A DNA stretch of 64,000 bases from Saposhnikovia divaricata (taxonomy: Eukaryota > Streptophyta > Magnoliopsida > Apiales > Apiaceae): the NCBI GenBank assembly GCA_036435485.1, contig CM071598.1, positions 200,983,148 to 201,047,147 on the forward strand, in the 5' to 3' direction. Position 1 is the stretch's first letter, and the number at the start of each line of letters is the position of its first letter. The position numbers and the translations under genes are program-made. Positions 13,070 to 24,121 of the stretch are shown here, in pieces. Below the pieces are notes generated by a model. It was not told the DNA's origin. It searched no databases and saw only the letters and a list, made by a program, of their open reading frames with translations.

Positions 13070-14081
13070 TTCTGTAACGCACCCAAATCTGAGGTCAGAG
13101 ATTCAGGTCATCACATCATCATCCAACCATATCATAACTGTATTAACTTTACAACTCAACAATACATACGTCCAGACCTCAATCTTACGCACAAACAAGT
13201 TGGAGCCTCAGAAACGATAATCAAAAGTGCCACTAAATATTACAATTCATTTGTACAAATCAGAGTCTTACGCAATTCCACTTATACAACTACACTTGAA
13301 GACAAGTCTTACTATTACAGTTGAAAACCTATCAGACCTACTCTGTAGTATTTATCAAGAACTAAATCATCTCCGGGGTAATTCTTCTACTCCTCTTCTG
13401 CTGGTGCGGAGTTAATCGGCCAAATTCTTCTCTTGCTGAAAAGTTTTTATAAAGCAAGAATGAGCTACATAATGCTCAGCAAGTTCACCATTTTGTAAAG
13501 TAATAATGTGGTTTATTTCGAAAACATTCCCAACTATATGGGTATATATCTCAGATTTCAAAACATAATTGGACAATGTATATGTCCGAGTTTGAATAAA
13601 ACATCTATACTCGCTAAGGAGCTTTAAGAATAACATATGAACCCTTTATAAGGTTCCCATTTCAATATATCTCAAGTTTGAAAATATATACATATGAGTA
13701 TATCATTTTCGGCAAAACACTCTACGATTAACATACTGTACAGGGAATACAACATTGCAAACCTCTTTCCTTCCATTAGCTTAGAAGGTTTCTCATACAA
13801 AAACATTTCATTCTTTGAAACAATTGCAAGAGTGCACTAACACGTGCCAATATTTATAGAAAATCTTGTAGTTCTAGATACTGCACGATGTCAATATTTT
13901 CTCATCAAAAGCCACACTATCAGCAACTTGGCACTTAGGCCCAAGAAGCAGTGTTTGAGTATTTTTCCAAAGTGGAGGATGGGACTGGAAGAAAACATAA
14001 AAACCTGACAGGGATTGACGATGATCAGTCGCCACATCCAAGTCCAATAATCCGCGGGTCTTCTCTACCGGTAGAAGGATA

Positions 14082-14165
14082 GAAACTACATCCGTAACTA
14101 TCCTCGGGTGAAAACTACATCCGTAATCACCCTCGATGAAAACTACATCCGTAATCATCCTTCGG
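14082..14165 (-). repeat. 28-bp triplication in R-type LTR
   Basis: Three units of GAAAACTACATCCGTAATCA type at 28-bp spacing. The same triplet is present in both LTRs of R, at about 32119-32202 and 52765-52848, so it is an ancestral family feature. Confidence 0.85.
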
Positions 14166-16665
14166 CAACACCTGGGCCGGAATAATAATTGATGGACCGC
14201 CTGGCTCACGGCCGCTTACACATCCCGAGAATCGTTCATCAACGATTCCCACACCTGCCAGAGTCCCTTTTTCTTTTTCTTTTGAAAACTTGATTTTGAT
14301 TGAAAACAGAGTAATTGAGGTCCGACATCAGCCGACCGATGATTCATGAAATCACACAAGAAGCAAACCTGACCGGGGGTTTTCGAAAATGTTTTGAGTT
14401 CGAAAGAGTTCGAGTTTTGAAAGTATTAAAGGTATCTTGGATTAACTTTATCTTTAAAATAGAGAACGATAATTAATAAATGATATTTTAAGATTTAATA
14501 TTAATAACCAATAAAATAATTATTTAATAAAATAAACTTTTAATCCAAGATGGGGTTTCGAGTATTTACGAAGATATAAAAATAATTACTTGAGTATACG
14601 ATACTCCCCGAATGACCCTTCGGGTTTTCGCAATCTAGTTACGATATAATAATATACCGCTCCCCGGTCAATAGTATATACGGACCGCTACGACCTCTAT
14701 TGCTAGAGTCGTTGTCCGAGGAAAACATTTCAATCTAAGTTCAAGGGTACAAACATATATGTACTTATACAATCTCAATTGCATCAATACTTCGATAAAC
14801 ATAACATTTGAGATGATTGAAAACTACAAACACAACAGTGAAAGTCCTTGTATATGTAAGTTTTGAAAAGTACACTTGCATAGGTAGAATCAAGAACATA
14901 ATATCTTGAAAATAAATGCTTAGGGTTGGAAAACTTGCCTTGGGAAGGTTGGTGTGGTTGGGCTCGTGGGGTGGAGCGACAATCAATACATAAGCAATAA
15001 CCGTTCGTTAGTACCTTAACAATGTCTCTTTAATTACGGGGTTTTAGAGGGTACAAAGTTAACTTAATGACTTCGTCTTATGACTCTCTAGCCCCACTAT
15101 AGGTTCATGTCATCACTCGATTACGCTCGTCACTTATTCGACTTAATTTTGTTACCATAACGAATCATATTCATCACCCCTAAAATTATACTCCACTTAA
15201 CGACTTTTTCCCTTGCGCTAATTTTACTCTAGCATTTTTATAAAATTGAAAAATTCATATTTTAATCCAATTCTTTTTGGGTAGCCTTCACCACTGCATT
15301 TCCTAGCTTCTCAAATTTTTCCATGATCCCACATAAATTTTTAGGGGTTTAAACAAGGTTCACAAGGGGGTAACTTAGTGCAGTCCGGAATCCAGAAACA
15401 CATTTTACTTCTCCGGCCATAAATTAAAATCTATACATCACCTAGTCATGAACCTTACATTTCCAGAAACTACATTCAAATACCTTTCCAACAATATATG
15501 GTAGGACCTCAGGGGACAAGATTTGGGGATTCAAACCCATGTTACAAGACAGGTCAAATTTCTGGAAAAACTCAGCATGCATGTTTTACTTAAATCAACC
15601 AATATTCTTACTTCCACAACACAACCAACATCTAATTCACCTAGTTCATGCTTTATAACATTCATGGAGGTACATATACTATACACAATCATAAAAATCA
15701 CAATCACAACACTAAAACTCAAGATCCATATCATCCATCACTTGAACATCCAAGATTAACACAAATATACATGGATCTATCACCAAACATCATAAACACT
15801 ACATGGCCAAGAGGGGTTAGGGTTTTTATACCTGCTTGAGTACCTAGGAGCCTTGGGTAAGCCTTACAAATCTCAAGAACACCTTGAATGATCTCCTACA
15901 ACCCTTATAATCCAAGATCTAAAAGAAAAACTTAACATGGTTACTATTCACAATAACTTTAACAATTAATATCTTGAAATTTAATGGATGAAAGGGCTTG
16001 GAAATCTTATTATACCTTTCTTAGATGATGTAGAGAGCCTAGGAATTATGCCTTGAATTATGAGAGAGGGGAAATGGAAGAAGGAAGAAATTTTCTTCCT
16101 TGTTTAGCTTTTGGCCGAGAGCTTGTTCAAAGGGGGGGGTTTGTTTTTGTGTTTTGATTTTTGTGTGGTTGAATAATTGTAAAGTAGTGGTTGGGTGATA
16201 CATATTAGTGTATGTATAAGCATGGTACAAGTCTAGGTATGGCTATCATGTACTCTTGTCCCCTCATTGGAAAAAGAAATGCAACTAGTTACTATTCCTC
16301 TTGCCATTTGGTTTAACTAGTTTGCTTTTTTCCTAACTACTTGGTTGCATGGGACTTGCATGCAATACTACTCCTTGTATCATTATTCTTCCACCAATAC
16401 TTGTCATTTAAACTTTAATTCGTATCGTATCTTAATTAATCTCTCGTAATAATATTTTGTCGCGTAGAGATTTCCCGAGTAATTCCTTAAGTACTTAATT
16501 GTGTAAATTCCTCGAATCTCCATAATTCCTCGTCACAATCCTTAATAAATCTTTTAATACTCTAATCATTCTCAAATCCCAAGTTTTATAAATCTTACTA
16601 TCAATAAGACTCTTGCCCTCAACAATCTTCTCTTTTATATTACATAGTGAATGTAACAACATAGT

Positions 16666-17964
16666 TGACAAGGCTGTCGCGTGCCTATCAAATAATATTA
16701 TCTAACAAATCCTTCTAACTATGTAGTAGGGTAAGTCAGAGTCGATCCCACAGAGACAAACGTGTCAATCACCAGTTGTTCTCGATTCAATTCAGCCAAG
16801 CAAGTAACACAATAAAATATCAAAGATTATTAAACTAATTTTATACTAATGCAATTAATCAATTAACTAAAACTTTCAAATTTAAGTATCCCCACTAGCA
16901 TGAATTAATGCAATCGTGAATTCCCTCCCCAATCAATCGTATAATACTCAACAGGAAAGGTGCGCCCTATAAATTACCAATAACCTCTCTCGAGTATTAA
17001 TGGCTTCTCTAAAATACAATCAAGCCTATTCTCATGGTATCATGCAATTTAGAGACATTAATCACAGCACCCTAACTTCCTAACAATCCGTTCTACCTAT
17101 TCTCATGGAGAAGTTCATGTCCTCATTGGATAAATCACAACCATCTAAATCCAACCCTCGTTGATAAATAGACAATGGTTCAAACAATAAACATAATCAC
17201 GTCTGATTTGTAATTGCTAATTAAAACAACTCAATAAGCAAGAGCAATTAAACAATCAAATTGGGGGAATTGGGAAAATCACACATCAATCATAACTAGG
17301 GTTCTACTTAACCCTAGATTAATTATCTACTCATACATAATTAAACTAATAAAACAAGAGATATAATATGAACACATAATATTATAAAGAATAGAGAAAA
17401 ACCTTCAATCTTCAAAGAAAAGTGAAAAGCTATCTCCAATCTCTCTCTGTATATGTCTATACGTACGTATGTATGTATACGTAACTATCTATCCCCCCTA
17501 ATCTCTGATATTATATATGTCTCTAATAAAAAAAAGGTATTTTAATCCTTGAGGAAATTACAAGTACGTTTCCTAAACTGAATAGATTTTCAAGAAAAAA
17601 TCGTGGTTGACTTTTCTCCTGTAGTTCTGGGCCGCTCCAGTTGTAATATGACATCTGTACCATCTTAGAATGATAGATAATTTAATTATCTTCGCGTGGG
17701 CTGTTGAATCGCCCAATTCTGACTTTTAGAACTCGAGATATGATCCAAATAGTGAATTGCGCGCGTGCTGCCCGATAAATCCGAATTTCCTTCTAATAAA
17801 TCTCCAATTAAGCTCTTTATTCTCAAATCCTTCCAAGTTTAGAATTTCCTTGCTTCCTACAATAAAACATTAAAATCTATTAAATAAAAATCCAATTAAA
17901 TGCAAAATATAATAAATATGAGGAATATAATCATATAAAATATATATAAATATACACTCTATCA
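16666..17964 (-). mobile_element. Solo LTR of the Athila-type family
   Basis: 1,299 bp beginning TGACAAGGCTG and ending CACTCTATCA on the + strand, with a perfect 5-bp target duplication ATAGT at 16661-16665 and 17965-17969. It aligns in reverse with the 1,335 bp LTRs of the Athila-type element at 34612-45568. No interior or second LTR is present, so it is a solo LTR left by LTR-LTR recombination. Divergence is clearly greater than between the two LTRs of the full element, so it is older. Confidence 0.92.
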
Positions 17965-18274
17965 ATAGTTTCTAAGACAATCAATTCCATTAAACAACAG
18001 GGATGACTAGAAAGGTTCCAAATTGACAATGCCACATGATATTATATAAAAGAAAATGTTGCAAAAATTAGGGTTCTTACATGCTGGTCAGGTTATGAAC
18101 CAACTACATGTTATTAAAAGATAAAATTTATTCCATGTATTATGGACAAGCCAAAAAACGTTACCACGAAACTCATGTTTACTAAAACATGCACATGATT
18201 TCATGGATTATCTAGCACACTAAACGCATCATCGCATAAGTCAAGTAATCAACTTGGAGAACGAGTACAAGACA

Positions 18275-18313
<39 letters not shown>
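18275..18313. repeat. (AAT)13 microsatellite
   Basis: Thirteen uninterrupted AAT units. They produce an artefactual poly-tyrosine reading frame on the minus strand. Confidence 0.97.
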
Positions 18314-18315
<2 letters not shown>

Positions 18316-18375
18316 GTACGTATACAAAAAACAATCATATAAAATATGATCAACCCTAATAACTCGACATAAGAT

Positions 18376-18389
18376 AGGCTTTGATACCA
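18376..18389 (-). other. Primer binding site, tRNA-iMet-like
   Basis: Minus strand reads TGGTATCAAAGCC two bases inside the LTR end at 18392. It differs by one base from the usual TGGTATCAGAGCC and fixes the strand of the LTR. Confidence 0.7.
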
Positions 18390-18391
18390 AT

Positions 18392-18828
18392 TGTTAGATC
18401 TAAATAAATAACCACGGATAATCTTATGCGATATTATCAAAGTTACACTATAAAACTGTAGTACGGAAGCGTACCTGATTCCATGATGGTAGAATATGTA
18501 TACGGATTCGGGACTTGATCTTCCACGGACTTGATTCGCCTCTAGCCGTATCTCGCTCTAACTGATGGGAATAGAGGAGTAGAGGTTGTGAATAGTCTTG
18601 GGGATCAAGACCCTATTATGTTCTTTATATAGTACTCTAATTAGACCTCATTAACTCTAATCAGATTACTATTGGGTGTTACACATTACAAAGCCCATAC
18701 CGAATAAGATGTTATTGGACTCTTTATTTAAGACCACTTAATTAGTCCAAATATAGAATTACATTAAATATAATTATCTTTAATTTGTAAGCCCATAAAT
18801 TATTATTAGATTATAAAATAATCTAACA
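18392..18828 (-). repeat. LTR of a copia-like or TRIM element, 437 bp
   Basis: Termini are TGTTAGATC and ATCTAACA, a TG...CA pair with an inverted TGTTAGAT/ATCTAACA end. A primer site follows on the minus strand, so this is a 5' LTR. Only a 310 bp leader survives before element L begins. The small LTR and the primer site fit Ty1/copia or a TRIM; no coding interior is left to decide. Confidence 0.7.
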
Positions 18829-18865
18829 TATTCTACCTACTTCGTCTCAATTAAGACAGAAACAT

Positions 18866-19714
18866 GTGGATGTTCTTTTAGAATATCAAATTTGTAGGGG
18901 AAACGAGGAGACTATTCTTCACATTCTGGTGGAATGTCCTTTTGCGACTCTATGCTGGCAGAAATTTTATGTTGCAGTCATGGGGAGTCAGGTTTCAGAT
19001 TTTTACAGTTGGTTCTTGTTTGTAATGAATAGGTTCAAAAAGGATAAAGTTTGTCAAATTGCCATGATATGTTTGTCTCTCTTGCATGCCCGGAACGGAG
19101 TAGTTTGGCAAAACAAAAGTTCTGTAGCTAATGGAATAGTTATGTCTGCTATTGCGTACCTACATCAATGGAGACGTTCTCAGTCTGATGAAAGAATGAC
19201 AGAAGGTTCTTCTCCTTCTATAGAGCAGTGGATGCTACCAATGATTAATATGATGAAGGTCAAAGTGGATGCATCTATCGTTAGTGGGAACAATAGCTTT
19301 GGTATTGGTTGGATTGCGCGAGATCACGATGGTAATGTTGTTGAGGCTGGTTCTAGAGTGATGATGGGGAGTGTTCATCCGAGCATGGCAGAAGCTGTTG
19401 GATTAAAGGAAGTACTCAGTTGGGTTAATGAAAATAGCACAACTGTAGTTGTTATTGAATCAGATTGTCAAGTAGTTGTCAGTGTTATTTGTCAATCAGT
19501 GCATATGAGTTCCCCGTTTGGGTTGATTATCATGGATTGTAAGCGTATATTAGCTTCTCTAAACAATGTTACTATTTTTTCTATTAAACGGTCTGCGAAC
19601 AAGGCTGCCACTTGGTTGTCAAAATCAGCTTGTTCTTATCCAGGTCGTAGATTAAGTAGGGGGTCTGTCCCTACTGAGCTAGCTGTTATTTTGATAGCAG
19701 ATTTAAGTTATTAA
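18866..19714 (+). pseudogene. 5'-truncated LINE: zf-RVT and RNase H tail
   Basis: The 283-codon frame matches the C-terminal end of plant L1-type LINE ORF2. It opens with a zf-RVT-like pattern (C-R-G-N-E-E-T..H...EC) at residues 11-25. After a linker comes an RVT_3 RNase H: D at KVDAS (about residue 134), E at AEAVGLKE (about 174) and D at IESDC (about 199). The last acidic position of the usual H-x-AN-x-xAD motif is replaced (KRSANKAATWL), so the RNase H is probably inactive. Endonuclease and RT domains are missing; the frame starts at a GTG and is simply the point of 5' truncation. A 12-A tail follows at 19736-19747. No clear target duplication was found. Confidence 0.85.
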
Positions 19715-19735
19715 TAATAATGCATCTTCTTTCTC

Positions 19736-19747
19736 AAAAAAAAAAAA
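19736..19747 (+). other. Poly(A) tail of the LINE
   Basis: Twelve A residues 22 bp after the LINE stop codon, typical of target-primed insertion. Confidence 0.8.
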
Positions 19748-20279
19748 GATGTGTATATTTTGTCATTTTTATGTGATGTGATTTTATAAGCGAAATCGAA
19801 CCGAAAGTTTTGAAATCAAAGTCACATTATCGGATTAGGTTGCGGTTTCAATTTACAATTAAAATCCAGGATATAAGATTTTAGTTTGGTATTTACTCTA
19901 AAATCATCTGTGATCTCCCGTATAGATATAGAATTTTAGTTTGGTATTTACTCTAAAATCATCTGTGATCTCCCGTATAGATAGATATAGTGTTTTCATA
20001 TATCACCCGTATAAATAGATATAGTGTTTTCATATGTCACTATATCAGTGGATAACAACTGAGGAGTTAAATATTAAAAAATGTAATATGATTGATAAAA
20101 AAATAGATTTTTTAATAATATAATAGCAAAAAAGTTGATATCAATAAAAATAGTAAATTATTAATTTAAATAAATTACTTTGAACCCATATTTTGAAAGA
20201 ATAATTATCATCTAGCAAAAAAATTAAAAAAAAATAAACGTATGCAAACTTTGGATTTAGACCGGAATTATTAAAAATG
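19748..20279. other. AT-rich intergenic stretch with short duplications
   Basis: No gene is seen. A 55-bp unit (ATTTTAGTTTGGTATTTACT...) occurs twice in tandem at about 19878-19987, and a 34-bp unit (AGATATAGTGTTTTCATAT) twice at about 19983-20040. The remainder is A/T runs. It would be the distal upstream region of the UPL5-like gene. Confidence 0.6.
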
Positions 20280-20753
20280 GTAACGTCGATAAAGAATCTA
20301 ATTGACTCTAACGTCGATAAAGAATCTAATTGACTCTCTAATTGACTCTCAAGTCTCAATTTCAAACTTCTATCTCTGTACTTTCCCTCTCTACTCTCTC
20401 TCCTAAATCTAGCTTCTCTTTCTGTTGCTGTCTGTATCATAACATTCGAGCGCCAAATCAAGATTTTATCAGACCCACATTCTATGGTTAGTTAACTAAT
20501 TGAGTTCTTAAGTCTCAATTTCAAACTTCTCTCTCTGTATCACAACCTTCAAGTGCCAATCAAGATTTTATCAGACCCACAATCATTGGTTAGTAAATCT
20601 TTTTTCTGTACCCACATACCCTAAATCACAATCATATATTATTTTCATTTCCTAAAATCTTTACTTTCTTGCCAAATTTACCAACTAATTCATATCTCTG
20701 TCAATTTCTTGCCAAATTTTTCTCAATCTTGCCAAATTTTTGCATATGTAGTG
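20280..20753 (+). promoter_or_regulatory. Probable promoter/leader of the UPL5-like gene, duplicated
   Basis: Pyrimidine-rich (TCTATCTCTGTACTTTCCCT and similar Y-patch runs), as in plant core promoters and leaders. A 28-bp unit (TAACGTCGATAAAGAATCTA..) is tandem at about 20280-20335. A larger block, AAGTCTCAATTTCAAACTTC through ATCAGACCCACA and GGTTAGT, occurs at about 20351-20491 and again, about 50 bp shorter, at 20510-20595. GGTTAGTAAATC could be an intron donor in the leader. Three TTGCCAAATTT words occur at 20670-20740. The in-frame stop at 20685 and the absence of another in-frame ATG support 20754 as the start codon. Confidence 0.45.
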
Positions 20754-20841
20754 ATGTCGATAGAATTTATTGTTGTCGGTGGGGAGAATGTGATCTTGAT
20801 AGAAGCAAATTGCAAGGATACAATAAAGTCGGTGAAAAAAA
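20754..20841 (+). pseudogene. UPL5: UPL5-like HECT E3 ligase, exon piece 1: N-half of ubiquitin-like domain
   Basis: The ATG at 20754 opens 29 codons reading MSIEFIVVGGENVILIEANC then KDTIKSV. This matches the first beta-hairpin and helix of a ubiquitin fold (compare the ubiquitin DTI..VK motif). The frame stops abruptly at GTGAAAAAAA (20832-20841), where the TIR element begins. The partner GTGAGAGAAA at 56461-56470 continues the domain as RETIKERI. UPL5-type ligases carry an N-terminal ubiquitin-like domain, so this is the missing 5' end of the HECT sequences at 56471-59052. The match is by eye over a short stretch, but frame, position and continuation all agree. Confidence 0.75.
20832..20841 (+). 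other. Left target duplication of the TIR element
   Basis: GTGAAAAAAA pairs with GTGAGAGAAA at 56461-56470, 8 of 10 bases matching. A duplication of 9-10 bp is typical of Mutator-like elements. Confidence 0.65.
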
Positions 20842-20928
20842 GGGTAAAATGGCTTAATCATAATTGAACTCGTGGTCACCTTGCAAGTGGGTCACTAAAC
20901 TGAAAAAGCTTGCTAACGGATCATTGAA
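20842..20928 (+). mobile_element. TIR element (MULE-like MITE), left arm
   Basis: Starts GGGTAAAATGGCTTAATCAT and continues TTGAACTCGTGG, CTTGCAAGTGGGTCA, AAACTGAAAAA. The reverse complement of 56380-56460 gives the same series with about 90% identity over about 85 bp. Element R interrupts it at 20929. With R and its duplicated target removed, the TIR element is 851 bp and has no ORF. Long TIRs and the 9-10 bp duplication point to a non-autonomous Mutator-like element. Confidence 0.8.
20924..20928. other. Left target duplication of element R
   Basis: TTGAA, repeated exactly at 55692-55696. Confidence 0.9.
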
Positions 20929-21488
20929 TGTGGTGCCCCCAAATCTGAGGTGAAAGATTCAGGTCGTCACATCACCATCCAACCATATCATACCTGTATT
21001 AACTTTACAACTCAACAATACATCCATCCAGACCTCAATCTTACGCACAAACAAGTTAGAGCCTCAGAAACGATAATCAAAAGTAACACTAAATATTACA
21101 ATTCATCTATACAATCCAGAATCTTACGGACTTCCACTTATACAACTACACTTGAAGACAGGTCTTACTATTACAGTTAAAAACCTATCAGACTTACTCT
21201 GTAGTATTTATCAGGAACTAAATCATCTCCGGGGTGAATCTTCTACTCCTCTTCTGCTGGTGCGGAGTTAACCGACCAAATTCTTCTCTTTCTGAAAAGT
21301 TTATATAAAGCAAGAATGAGCTACATAATGCTCCGCAAGTTCACCATTTTGAAAAATAATGTGGTTTATTTCGAAAACATTCCCAACTGTATGGGTATAT
21401 ATCTCAGATTTCAAAACATAATTGGACAATATATATGTCCGAGTTTGAATAAAACATTTATACTCACTAAGGAGCTTTAAGAATAACA
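20929..21488 (-). repeat. 3' LTR of R, segment 1
   Basis: Outer end of the 3' LTR (TGTGGTGCCCCCAAATC on +), matching 51755-52314 of the 5' LTR. It is cut by the copia insertion; the last five bases (TAACA, 21484-21488) are one copy of that target duplication. Confidence 0.92.
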
Positions 21489-22007
21489 TGTTAGGCCGAA
21501 TACACAATTAATAATCAAATTCGTATGAGAGTTTAACAAGTAAGATGATTATGCACTTTAAAACTTCTGGTATTAAGAACCCTCTTCGTGATGTAAATTA
21601 TCACAAAGAGCTGCTAGGTTACAATAAAGATAGTTCAATGCACGATACCCTTCTAGAGTTAACCTAACTGTATTTATAAAATATACAGCTTCGATACAAT
21701 CTCTAATTGATATTCCTAATAATCAGCTATACAATGATTTCAATTACAGATTGTCACACGTCTCCTAAGTCAACTCGATCTCTTTGATAGCTATCCAATC
21801 TCCAAAGATCTCGCTTCCATATCAATCTTCAATTGATCTCTAATATCTTCTGTTGACTCTGTACGCGCTGCTACCAGACAGACTTTACTAAACTCTGTCC
21901 AGCTTCCGTCAGTTAGACTTTACTAAACTCTGACTTCCTTCCAGTTAAACTCTGATATTTCACTGTTACACTTAAACACTGAAATATTACATCAATTATA
22001 TCTAACA
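21489..22007 (-). repeat. 3' LTR of the copia element
   Basis: 519 bp, TGTTAGGCC at the left and TCTAACA at the right on +. On the minus strand it follows the polypurine tract directly. It contains three AAACTCTG words on + and a TATA-like TTTATAAATACAG on the minus strand. Confidence 0.95.
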
Positions 22008-22020
22008 ATCTCCCCCAACT
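22008..22020 (-). other. Polypurine tract of the copia element
   Basis: Minus strand reads AAGTTGGGGGAGAT directly before TGTTAGATA of the LTR. Confidence 0.85.
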
Positions 22021-22164
22021 TGTTCATTAGCAAAAATGCACAAGTTAATAGATAATTGATGATGTCAAAAAAAAATAACCATATACAGTGTTTAACAACT
22101 AAACAGAGTTTAAACTGATACTTAACAAAATTACAGAAAATATGAAAAACTTATAGAGCATAAA

Positions 22165-23470
22165 TTACTTAATCCTTTCAACATCCCATGCTGTCCTCAA
22201 ATACTCTGTTAGAAATCTCTCTTCTGCAACTTCAAGCGCTCTTTCCATCTATAACTTAATTTCTCGAAGCTTAGGATCTGTACCATCTGTCTGATAAATA
22301 GCTGATCTCAAATCATAGATGTTGTTCCTCTTCATTTCATTTCCAAGTCTGATAAAATATGACTTTTCTGATTCTGAATTGAATTCAAGCACAGTGATAC
22401 CCAAATCAGTTCTCAGCTTTGCACTATTTCTCTTCATTTCAACCATTCTTCCTTTGTAATCTAAGTACTTTGGTACATATTCAGACTTGTCTTTAATTCC
22501 ACAATCATCTTTGATATTTCCATCTGGTATCTAAGCAGTTCTGCAGCTCGGTAAGTACGACTGTTATTCACTTTGAAAATATGTAAAACATACTGCAGTT
22601 CTTCATACATTTTCAAATGAATATCATGCTCTCCAACTTTTTAAACAGTCCCATCCTCCATGAAATACATCAGAAAGTCTTTATCTAGACTTCTTTGATG
22701 AATCAACTGTAATGATTCCAGCTTGTCCAAATTAACTTGAAGGACACCCTTGCCTGGAGCAGCCAGTGATGAATGATCTCTAGGAGTAATATTCAAAGTT
22801 CTTTCTCTATGTGATCCTAAACCAGCCAAATCATGTGGTTTCTTAGCAATCATTGCTCTGCTTTGAAAAATATCACCTCCTTGAATTTTCTCAGCATTCT
22901 CAGGAATAGTAGGTCTCACAAAGCCATGAATTGGAAGAGTAGTTTGTACAACATGTGTAGAAACAGAGGTTGTAACTTGCTTTAACTTCTTTGAACTCTT
23001 ATCAACTTCAACAACTTTTTCTTTAAGCTTCAATCTAGCCTCATCTGCTGTTGGCTTTCTTGAATGAGACAATCTCTGATCAGCATTGACATTTTCATTT
23101 ATCTTAATGCCTTTAACAACAGGTCTTGATGCCTTTTCATCTTTCTTCTTGAATTTTCCAGATTTAAGCTTTTTCTCATGTTCAGCTTTAAGCCTTAGCT
23201 CTTCAGCCTTTACATCTTCTAAAGTGACATCATTTCCATGTTCTTCAAGAAACATGTTTGTTGCTAACTCTGTATCATTCTGTGGACCTTCAGCAGTGTT
23301 TGCTTTAGCAGAGTTTACAGTGTTTGCTTTAGCAGAGTTTACCTTAGACCTTGTAATTGTTCCTTTGGTTCTGTCAGATCCACCTCCATCTGCAGCATCA
23401 TCCTTCTTCTCAAAGAATTGAAGTTGTTTGCAAGCAGGGACACAATAATGGGTGAGTGGGAAACACGCGC
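22165..23470 (-). pseudogene. Additional sense ORF after pol (env-like position), decayed
   Basis: Reads on the minus strand from about 23470 (THYCVPACKQLQFFEKKDD) through 23255-22641 (a 204-codon uninterrupted stretch) and, after a stop and a frame change, to VAEERFLTEYLRTAWDVER near 22165. It totals about 430 codons. The product is lysine- and glutamate-rich and probably helical (EDVKAEELRLKAEHEKKLKS). No clear signal peptide or membrane segment is visible. In SIRE-type copia elements an ORF of unknown role, sometimes called env-like, occupies this place between pol and the 3' LTR. I cannot assign a function. The true start is uncertain; the first ATG of the longest open segment is at 23255. 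Confidence 0.55.
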
Positions 23471-23703
23471 TCGTAATTTTAAGAAGTGTATTTGTGAATA
23501 TAACAATAAAATATTTGATTTTTAAAAAAAATCAAATAACACTCTCTTAAAATACCTGGAACCATTAAAAACCAGAATACGAAGCGTTTTATTACTTCGT
23601 TACTTACCCATCTCTATTTAACGCCTAGAGACTTGTTCACTATCCCTTTAAGCTTTCATTCTCTCCTGAAAATCAAAAACCCTTCACAACACATCGTTAA
23701 ACA

Positions 23704-24121
23704 ATGTCAAAACTTACCATCAAGGAAAAGAATCTCCATCTCGTGGAGAACAGAGATATCTTCAGTTATACTCGTGAAGAGTTTGATGCTTTTGACTGGG
23801 AAAGGCAGCTTGAAACTTTGTGGCTGCAGATGGATGCCGGTCTTGAAGAAATCGAGAGAGAAAAGCCTGCAAGAGTGATCGACATCGATGCTGCTCTTCA
23901 AGCAACATTAACATGGATTTCCTCTAAGGCATCCTCATCCAACACCACCAACCATTGTTAATGAATATGTCAGCAAAAATAACCTTATCCCTTCAACTTC
24001 CACCCAAACAAAGTGGCAAAGATGGGATCTGGGATGGCTGCTAACAATGGAGTGGTTTGGACTTCACTTTTTATTTTTCCTGCTGAATAGATTATTAGAT
24101 AGAGAGAACAAAAAGATGTAA
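23704..24121 (+). pseudogene. Antisense ORF inside the copia element, unknown function
   Basis: An ATG at 23704 opens 85 codons (MSKLTIKEKNLHLVENRDIF...) to TAA at 23959. One base out of frame the reading continues (NEYVSKNNLIPSTS...) to a TAA at 24119-24121, giving about 138 codons with a single frameshift. The first part is acidic and helical (EEFDAFDWERQLETLWLQ). The end is strongly hydrophobic (GWLLTMEWFGLHFLFFLLN). Upstream is a TATA-like CTATTTAA near 23613 and a pyrimidine-rich leader; downstream are AT-rich sequences resembling plant polyadenylation regions (TGTAATATTTTCATGTAATC). It lies head-to-head with the sense extra ORF. Antisense ORFs between pol and 3' LTR are known in some Ty3 elements (for example Grande), but I do not recognise this protein. 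Chance openness is possible. Confidence 0.45.

Larger units (their letters stand above)
9111..13072 (-). mobile_element. Element L interior: non-coding, homologous to R
   Basis: Collinear with about 47755-51754 of element R at roughly 90-95% identity by eye, over nearly 4 kb, and the same orientation. Neither copy has an ORF over about 110 codons. A reading frame near 12721-12966 recurs at 51403-51723 but is not supported as a gene. The interior is presumed to run leftwards beyond element A, whose LTR ends at 9110: L reads GTTCA-CCAAACAT where R reads GTTTG-CCAAACAT, consistent with A having inserted here. This looks like a non-autonomous (LARD-like) interior. Confidence 0.7.
13073..18081 (-). 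repeat. 5' LTR of element L, interrupted by a solo LTR
   Basis: On the minus strand it starts TGTAAGAACCCTAA at 18081 and ends GGGTGCGTTACA at 13073, directly before the primer site. Removing the solo LTR and its duplicated target (16661-17964) leaves about 3.7 kb, close to the 3.94 kb R LTR. It aligns with R at roughly 93% near 13080-13400 and less well toward 16400-18081. It carries the family's 28-bp triplication at 14082-14165. Confidence 0.8.
18082..18391 (-). other. Leader fragment next to the 18392 LTR
   Basis: On the minus strand this follows the primer site TGGTATCAAAGCC and would be the untranslated leader of the LTR element at 18392-18828. Element L abuts it at 18081. It contains the AAT microsatellite. 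No coding sequence is visible. Confidence 0.45.

Noticed and set aside
18249..18440. Minus-strand frame with a poly-tyrosine run
   Set aside because: Produced by the (AAT)13 microsatellite.
20669..20879. 62- and 64-codon frames overlapping the UPL5-like first exon
   Set aside because: They run through the TIR element junction in other frames; the 20754 frame has the ubiquitin-like match.
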